In this document: piece by piece, positions 52,062-55,951 of the stretch
How positions within the stretch are numbered: the stretch's first letter is position 1
Layout: each line of letters begins with the position of its first letter
Source of the DNA: an uncultured Collinsella sp.
GTDB taxonomy: Bacteria; Actinomycetota; Coriobacteriia; Coriobacteriales; Coriobacteriaceae
NCBI GenBank assembly: GCA_900538305.1
Contig: UPXY01000013.1
Coordinates: 1 to 55,951, forward strand
DNA: 55,951 bases
Direction: 5' to 3'
Notes under the pieces: generated by a model
What the model was told of the DNA's origin: nothing
Databases searched by the model: none
The model's input: only the letters and a program-made list of their open reading frames with translations
Position numbers and translations under genes: made by a program

Positions 52062-53090
52062 TTACCCGCGATACCCGCCACGGCCACCGAAGCCGCCGCG
52101 TCCGCCGCGGTCGTCACGGCCGCCGAAGCCACCGCGTCCGCCGTTGTAACCACCGCGGCCACCGCGATCACCGAAGCCTCCACGGCCGCCACGGTCGTCA
52201 CGGCCGCCGAAGCCGCCGCGTCCGCCACGGTCGCCACCGAAACCGCCACGGCCACCGCGGTCACGATCACCGAAGCCTCCACGGCCGCCACGGTCGCCGC
52301 CGCGGCCACCGAAACCGCCACGGCCGCCACGGTCGTCACGGCCACCGAAGCCACCGCGGCCGCCGCGATCATCACGACCGCCGCGCCCACCAAAGCTACC
52401 GCGGCCGCCACGGTCGCCGCCGCGATCATCGCGCGAACGGTCGACATCGCAGCCCATCTCGGTGAGCGGGTTGATGATGGCATCAAGGATGCCCAGCAGC
52501 GTGCGAGCATCGTCCGAGGAAAGCGTGGGCACGAGCTTCTTGCGCTTGCTGCCGCGCGCCTCGGCCATCGCCACGGCGTCCTCGCTCGCGAAGACCACGA
52601 TGTGACGCATGTCGCCGTCTTCGGGCTCAATGCGGCCAACGATGTCATGCTTCTCGGCCTCAACCAGCAGTTCGTTCAGGGCGCGCAGACGCATGCCCAG
52701 AAGATCCGCCATCTCCTTCTCTTCCATACGGCTCTTGAGCTCGAGCAGGCGCAGCGCGCGCACGAGATCCTTCGTGCGCTCGGCCTCCTCGGCAGCCTCA
52801 TCGGCAAGCGCGGACTTGCGGTTGCGGAGCAGGCGGGCCGCACGGTTCACCTTATCAAACAGCAAGTCGTCGAGCTCTTCGGGCGCGGGGGCGCTGGTAG
52901 CCTCAGCGTCCTCGTCATCATTCTCGACAACGAGATCGTCCTCGGCATCCTCCGCGAGCTCAGCCTCCTCGACAGCCTCTACGATCTCGGCGGCTTCCTC
53001 GATGGCCTCCTCGACCTCGAGCGCCTCCTCGACGACGTTCATCGTCTCATCCAGATTCGTCATGTTCTCGTTCTCGTTGTACTCTGCCAT
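52062..53090 (-). CDS. Winged-helix-like protein with long RGG tail
   Basis: 342 residues; AGGAGG site. An acidic N-terminal region (1-75, many Glu/Asp) is followed by a predicted MarR-like winged helix (about 78-175, LELKSRMEEKEMADLLGMRL, IVGRIEPEDGDMRHIVVF). From about residue 215 there are over ten repeats of DRGGRGGFGG type. RGG boxes bind RNA and are rare in bacteria outside this lineage; the combination suggests an RNA- or translation-linked regulator. Repeat copy number may vary between strains. Confidence 0.85.
   Translation of the reverse strand: MAEYNENENMTNLDETMNVVEEALEVEEAIEEAAEIVEAVEEAELAEDAEDDLVVENDDEDAEATSAPAPEELDDLLFDKVNRAARLLRNRKSALADEAAEEAERTKDLVRALRLLELKSRMEEKEMADLLGMRLRALNELLVEAEKHDIVGRIEPEDGDMRHIVVFASEDAVAMAEARGSKRKKLVPTLSSDDARTLLGILDAIINPLTEMGCDVDRSRDDRGGDRGGRGSFGGRGGRDDRGGRGGFGGRDDRGGRGGFGGRGGDRGGRGGFGDRDRGGRGGFGGDRGGRGGFGGRDDRGGRGGFGDRGGRGGYNGGRGGFGGRDDRGGRGGFGGRGGYRG
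52065..52440 (-). repeat. Minisatellite coding the RGG tail
   Basis: Imperfect about 30-nt units of CGGCCGCCACGGTCGTCACG type, repeated over about 375 nt within the RGG gene. Confidence 0.85.
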
Positions 53091-53318
53091 ACGTTCCTCC
53101 TACCCTTCCGGGTCTCTTAGGGGCGTCTTACCACAGCTGTACCGCCGCGCCCTCATCCAATGGCCTTCCGGCCGGCGCCGTTTAGCGCGCGTACCAGTGT
53201 AGGAGGTCGAACGCTCGTCCTGCTGCAGAATTTGTAGGCGCACAAAAGACGCACGCAGTGCATGCTGCCGCACGCTCAGAAGAGCATCTAGAACGCTCTA
53301 TTCAAAAGTATTGGTTAT

Positions 53319-53831
53319 CTAGAACGGTGCCACGACGAGCATCGCCACGAAAATGGCAGCGAACACGACAATCGTGAGGAGATAGACCGCACGGCTCATG
53401 CGAAATGCCCCGTCACGCCCGAAGCGGTCGACAACCGCATCCGTTCCCTCGGCGCGCATCGCGAGCACAAGGTCGCGCCCTTCGAGCATCGACGCCTGCT
53501 CCTCTTCTGCACGGGCCGCGCCCTCGCGACCATATGCCGCGAGCACCACGCCCGCGAGCTCGAATTTCTCGCCCGCACGATACGCGCGCGTCATCTTGGC
53601 GAGATGCGACGCGCAGGCGCACACCGGGTACAGCGAAACAGCGCACGCGAAAAACAGGTCGGAAGCGGGTTCCGTCACCGGCGCAATCGCCGTGTGTCGC
53701 TCGCCCGCGGCCACGATGAGCAGGCCGAACACGGTAAAGAAGAACGCCGTACCGAGATACTTCAGCAGCTGCCCCTTGAGGCCGGTGAACTCGCTGTCGC
53801 GCTTGCCTATGACTGCCTGCAGGGTCTCCAT
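53319..53831 (-). CDS. Hypothetical membrane protein
   Basis: 170 residues, GAGGAC site, no recognised family. Three hydrophobic segments: YLGTAFFFTVFGLLIVAAG (about 25-43), LFFACAVSLYPVCACAS (60-76), and a C-terminal VYLLTIVVFAAIFVAMLVVA. A charged middle has VLAAYGREGAARAEEEQ. Confidence 0.7.
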   Translation of the reverse strand: METLQAVIGKRDSEFTGLKGQLLKYLGTAFFFTVFGLLIVAAGERHTAIAPVTEPASDLFFACAVSLYPVCACASHLAKMTRAYRAGEKFELAGVVLAAYGREGAARAEEEQASMLEGRDLVLAMRAEGTDAVVDRFGRDGAFRMSRAVYLLTIVVFAAIFVAMLVVAPF

Positions 53832-53978
53832 GGTGTCCTCGCTTTCCGCAACGTCAGCGCCAACACCACGCGGCGGGGCGCTTTACTACAAGCTACCCGC
53901 GGGCTGCAGGAAATACGTCAGGAAACTGTTAGCGTTTTGTAATGAGAGCAGCATAGAACAACCGCTCACGGGACGGTT

Positions 53979-54023
53979 CGCGCCGTTCGGCAGGGTTTGG
54001 TGCCCAAGCCGCCAAACGGCGCG
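53979..54023 (-). terminator. Hairpin downstream of the PTS IIA gene
   Basis: CGCGCCGTT (53979-53987) pairs with AACGGCGCG (54015-54023), with a smaller inner stem. There is no T-run. Confidence 0.4.
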
Positions 54024-54033
54024 ACTTTGATGC

Positions 54034-54375
54034 TTAGCGCTGTGCGAGCTCGACGATCGTGGGCAGAAGCCCCTTGATGGTCTCCGCGCTGATGAGAATC
54101 GTCTCGGCGTGGATGAGCAAGAGTCCGCATCCCAGCGTGCCTTTCGCCTCCATCTGAAGCGCCTCGTGATGCGCCTCGGACGCGGCGCGGAATGCCTCGT
54201 CACCCTGGGCGATGAGCTCGCTGGGGTCGTCGCCAGCCTTCGCGAGCTCGATTGCCTCGAGGTAGCAGCTCTTCGCCGTCCCAGCGAACGAGATAATCTG
54301 GAAACTCACGGCCTCATACGGCGGGCTCGCGAGCTCGCCAGCGCCCTCGGCGGCCACCACGACGTCGTCTGCCAT
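54034..54375 (-). CDS. PTS lactose/cellobiose-type IIA component
   Basis: 113 residues. Helical IIA fold: FAGTAKSCYLEAIELAKAGD and EAHHEALQMEAKG with the phospho-His candidate, then LLLIHAETILISAE. The start is 1 nt from the IIB stop. Third gene of the rpiR-IIB-IIA unit. Confidence 0.9.
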   Translation of the reverse strand: MADDVVVAAEGAGELASPPYEAVSFQIISFAGTAKSCYLEAIELAKAGDDPSELIAQGDEAFRAASEAHHEALQMEAKGTLGCGLLLIHAETILISAETIKGLLPTIVELAQR

Positions 54376-54376
54376 C

Positions 54377-54670
54377 CTACATCATCCCCTTGATCTGCTG
54401 GAGCACCTTGGCACCGTCCATCATGCCGTACGCCATCATGTCGATCGCCTCGACCGGCTTGTCCTTGGCAGCGGCGCGCACCTTATCCAGCATGAATCGA
54501 ATCTGCGGACCCACGAGCACGACATCCGCCCAGTCGATCTTATCGTTCATCATCGCCATAGCCACCGCCTGCGTCTCGAGCTCCAAGCCCTCCGCAGCCG
54601 CGGCCTCCTCAATCTTCTTGCACATGTTCGCCGTAGAAGCTCCCATTGAGCAAATCAGCAGTACGTTCAT
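54377..54670 (-). CDS. PTS lactose/cellobiose-type IIB component
   Basis: 97 residues. N-terminal phospho-Cys in LLICSMGASTANM (Cys7), then WADVVLVGPQIRF. Its ATG overlaps the rpiR TGA (ATGA). No IIC gene is visible, so this may use a distant permease or be regulatory. Confidence 0.92.
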   Translation of the reverse strand: MNVLLICSMGASTANMCKKIEEAAAAEGLELETQAVAMAMMNDKIDWADVVLVGPQIRFMLDKVRAAAKDKPVEAIDMMAYGMMDGAKVLQQIKGMM

Positions 54671-55392
54671 GCTTCCTCCTCATCCTTCTGAAGGTCTCTA
54701 ATCCTTGCCATCAAATCCTCGATAAGCGTGAGGCAATTGATAACGAAGTAGTCCGGGTCTTTTTCTGCACGGCATCCACGACAATCGACCAATATGCAAT
54801 GGCGGGAATGCGCCCCAAGCGTGCTTGACTCATCAGCGGTGAACACGAAGTCTTCAACACCACGGGAGGAAATCCGATCCTGTACGAACGTCAAGTCTCT
54901 CGTCTCTCCGCTTTCGCTCACAAAGATGACGATAAACTGCCGATCGTCTCGAAAATCAAGAGGGCTTTTCGTCGTGGCGAAGAACCCGTGTTCGAGCAAG
55001 CGATTGCTTAGATATTGGGCGGTGAGATCGGAGTATCCGACGCCCATGAGGTGAACGCGCATGCCTGGCGCCGCTGAGAGTGTTTGCGCAAGCGTCTCTA
55101 GTTCGTCAAGCGAAGCCTCGCCCGCGATGATTCGTTCACAAAATCCGGGCATACCCGGCGACAACGTGCTCATGCGCTCGTGCTTCAGAGAGTACAGCAA
55201 TTCGCTGAAACCATCGAAACCGAGCTTCTTCGCAAGACGAACGACACTTGTCGTCGAGACGAACGAAGCCTGCGCCACCGATCGAATGGGGATCTTCTCT
55301 TCACCGTGATCTAGGCGAGCGACAATCTCGCGAAGGATTCGTATCTCCGATACGGAAAGGCTGTTCCATCGTTCCATCTGTTGAACGTCCAT
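54667..55392 (-). CDS. RpiR/MurR-family regulator
   Basis: 241 residues from ATG 55392 after GGGAGG. N-terminal HTH: SVAQASFVSTTSVVRLAKKL and GFDGFSELLYSL. C-terminal SIS domain (MGVGYSDLTAQYLS, VSESGETRDL) senses a phosphosugar. First gene of the PTS unit. Confidence 0.9.
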   Translation of the reverse strand: MDVQQMERWNSLSVSEIRILREIVARLDHGEEKIPIRSVAQASFVSTTSVVRLAKKLGFDGFSELLYSLKHERMSTLSPGMPGFCERIIAGEASLDELETLAQTLSAAPGMRVHLMGVGYSDLTAQYLSNRLLEHGFFATTKSPLDFRDDRQFIVIFVSESGETRDLTFVQDRISSRGVEDFVFTADESSTLGAHSRHCILVDCRGCRAEKDPDYFVINCLTLIEDLMARIRDLQKDEEEA

Positions 55393-55539
55393 GTGCCTCA
55401 CCTCCCATCGGCAGAGCCGCTGTCCTCGACCACGTCCGTTGAGACTGCAACGTTAGAGTCCTCTGCTTCTTGTTTTGTCTCCGCCGCATTTGCTAATGTG
55501 CGATAAAGAAGTAATAGAAGTGTAAAAAATTTTGCCGTT

Positions 55540-55571
55540 CCTATCCGGCACTTAGGGCTGTGTCGGATAGG
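55540..55571 (-). terminator. Hairpin at the recombinase 3' side
   Basis: CCTATCCG (55540-55547) pairs with CGGATAGG (55564-55571). On the minus strand AAAATTTTTT follows farther out. It lies at the likely border of the integrated element. Confidence 0.45.
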
Positions 55572-55578
55572 TCAGGCG

Positions 55579-55951
55579 TTAGGCTTCCGGCAAGTCTATC
55601 TTGCCGACAAAGCTGTAATAAATCTCAATGTCCTGCCTGCGGGTGCCGTTCTCGTCATAGCTGCACTCATGCACGACGATTTTCTCAATCATTTCCCGCA
55701 AGAGGGTGGGGGTCAATTCTTCAAAAGCAAGGTGCTTTCTCACAATCCCCATGAATTTCTCGGCGTTGACGGTGGCGGCCTGCGACTTGGAAAGTTCCTC
55801 CTGCAAAGCGGCAGCCCGGTCTTTCAGTTCCCGCTGCTCCTGCTCATAGTCCGCCGACAGCTCCATGAAACGCTCGTCGCTGATTTTGCCGCTTACATTG
55901 TGTTCGCAGATGACGTATTTGCTTTCCTGTTGTAATATTCGTCTGTTCCTG
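55579..55951 (-). CDS. Large serine recombinase, C-terminal part (continues past edge)
   Basis: About 124 codons are visible, open to the window edge. NVSGKISDERFMELSADYEQ, then a coiled-coil RELKDRAAALQEELSKSQAA, FEELTPTLLREMIEKIVVHE and a YYSFVGKIDLP ending match the TndX/Tn4451-type site-specific recombinases of conjugative elements. Its composition differs from the host. Its stop lies about 190 nt from rpiR, so the element's end falls in between. Confidence 0.88.
   Translation of the reverse strand, partial: RNRRILQQESKYVICEHNVSGKISDERFMELSADYEQEQRELKDRAAALQEELSKSQAATVNAEKFMGIVRKHLAFEELTPTLLREMIEKIVVHECSYDENGTRRQDIEIYYSFVGKIDLPEA
55579..55951. mobile_element. End of an integrated conjugative/mobilizable element
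   Basis: Inferred from the recombinase gene, its lower GC content and its position beyond the last host gene. The attachment site should lie between 55393 and 55578; none could be proven. Confidence 0.6.

Noticed and set aside
52065..52440. CRISPR-like array
   Set aside because: The repeats are in frame and code for the RGG tail.

Overview
The window looks like chromosome of a high-GC anaerobic gut actinobacterium of class Coriobacteriia (Collinsella/Eggerthella-like). This is inferred from the GC-rich ATGA-coupled gene style, fused long-form PurL, a ferredoxin-type [FeFe]-hydrogenase homologue, a rubredoxin-first rubrerythrin, bacterial Elp3, a DUF3516 helicase, and abundant short GGGGAC/GTCCCC palindromes. 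No tRNA, rRNA or CRISPR array was recognised.

Left part (1-17.8 kb) is metabolic. It holds the 3' part of purL, an HD-domain protein, an iron-only hydrogenase homologue, a fructose operon (fruR-fruK-fruA) behind a strikingly 10-bp-phased operator array, a cyclase-family hydrolase, the azlCD exporter, a translationally coupled three-gene flavoprotein operon (FAD-linked dehydrogenase, etfB, ferredoxin-fused etfA) resembling electron-bifurcating lactate dehydrogenase, and a DUF554 membrane protein.

Middle part (17.9-36.9 kb) is a defence-type accessory region in two blocks. The first is GC-rich like the host: a TerB-N/TerB-C protein, a BrxC/BrxD-family ATPase and an Lhr/BrxHI-like helicase, followed by three toxin-antitoxin pairs in tandem on the minus strand (PIN, RelE/ParE, PIN). 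The second (about 26.4-36.9 kb) is visibly AT-richer and free of the host palindromes. It carries an XRE regulator, an orphan protein, a dynamin-like GTPase, a Ser/Thr-kinase-like protein, an orphan predicted helix-turn-helix protein, a Gly/Ser/Tyr/Arg-rich 67-residue peptide, an RHH-fused protein, a 78-residue protein and an NYN-type RNase. Three of its promoters share a conserved upstream block, so these genes may form one uncharacterised, co-regulated system. This is the best candidate for a new system here.

Right part (36.9-55.4 kb) returns to host genes: a spermidine-synthase-like protein with elp3, an MFS transporter, a SAM methyltransferase with trmB, a BASS transporter, a DUF3516 helicase, an SDR, a HIRAN protein, an Eco47II-type restriction-modification pair whose methylase carries an N-terminal HTH, rubrerythrin behind a Fur/PerR-like box, an RGG-tailed winged-helix protein, and an orphan PTS IIA/IIB pair with an RpiR regulator. 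At the right edge the C-terminus of a large serine recombinase marks the end of an integrated element.

A recurrent theme is a family of about 33-nt palindromic repeats. They sit between genes and also inside reading frames (etfA, the FAD dehydrogenase, the BrxC/D ATPase, the helicase), where they add in-frame peptide inserts or supply stop codons.
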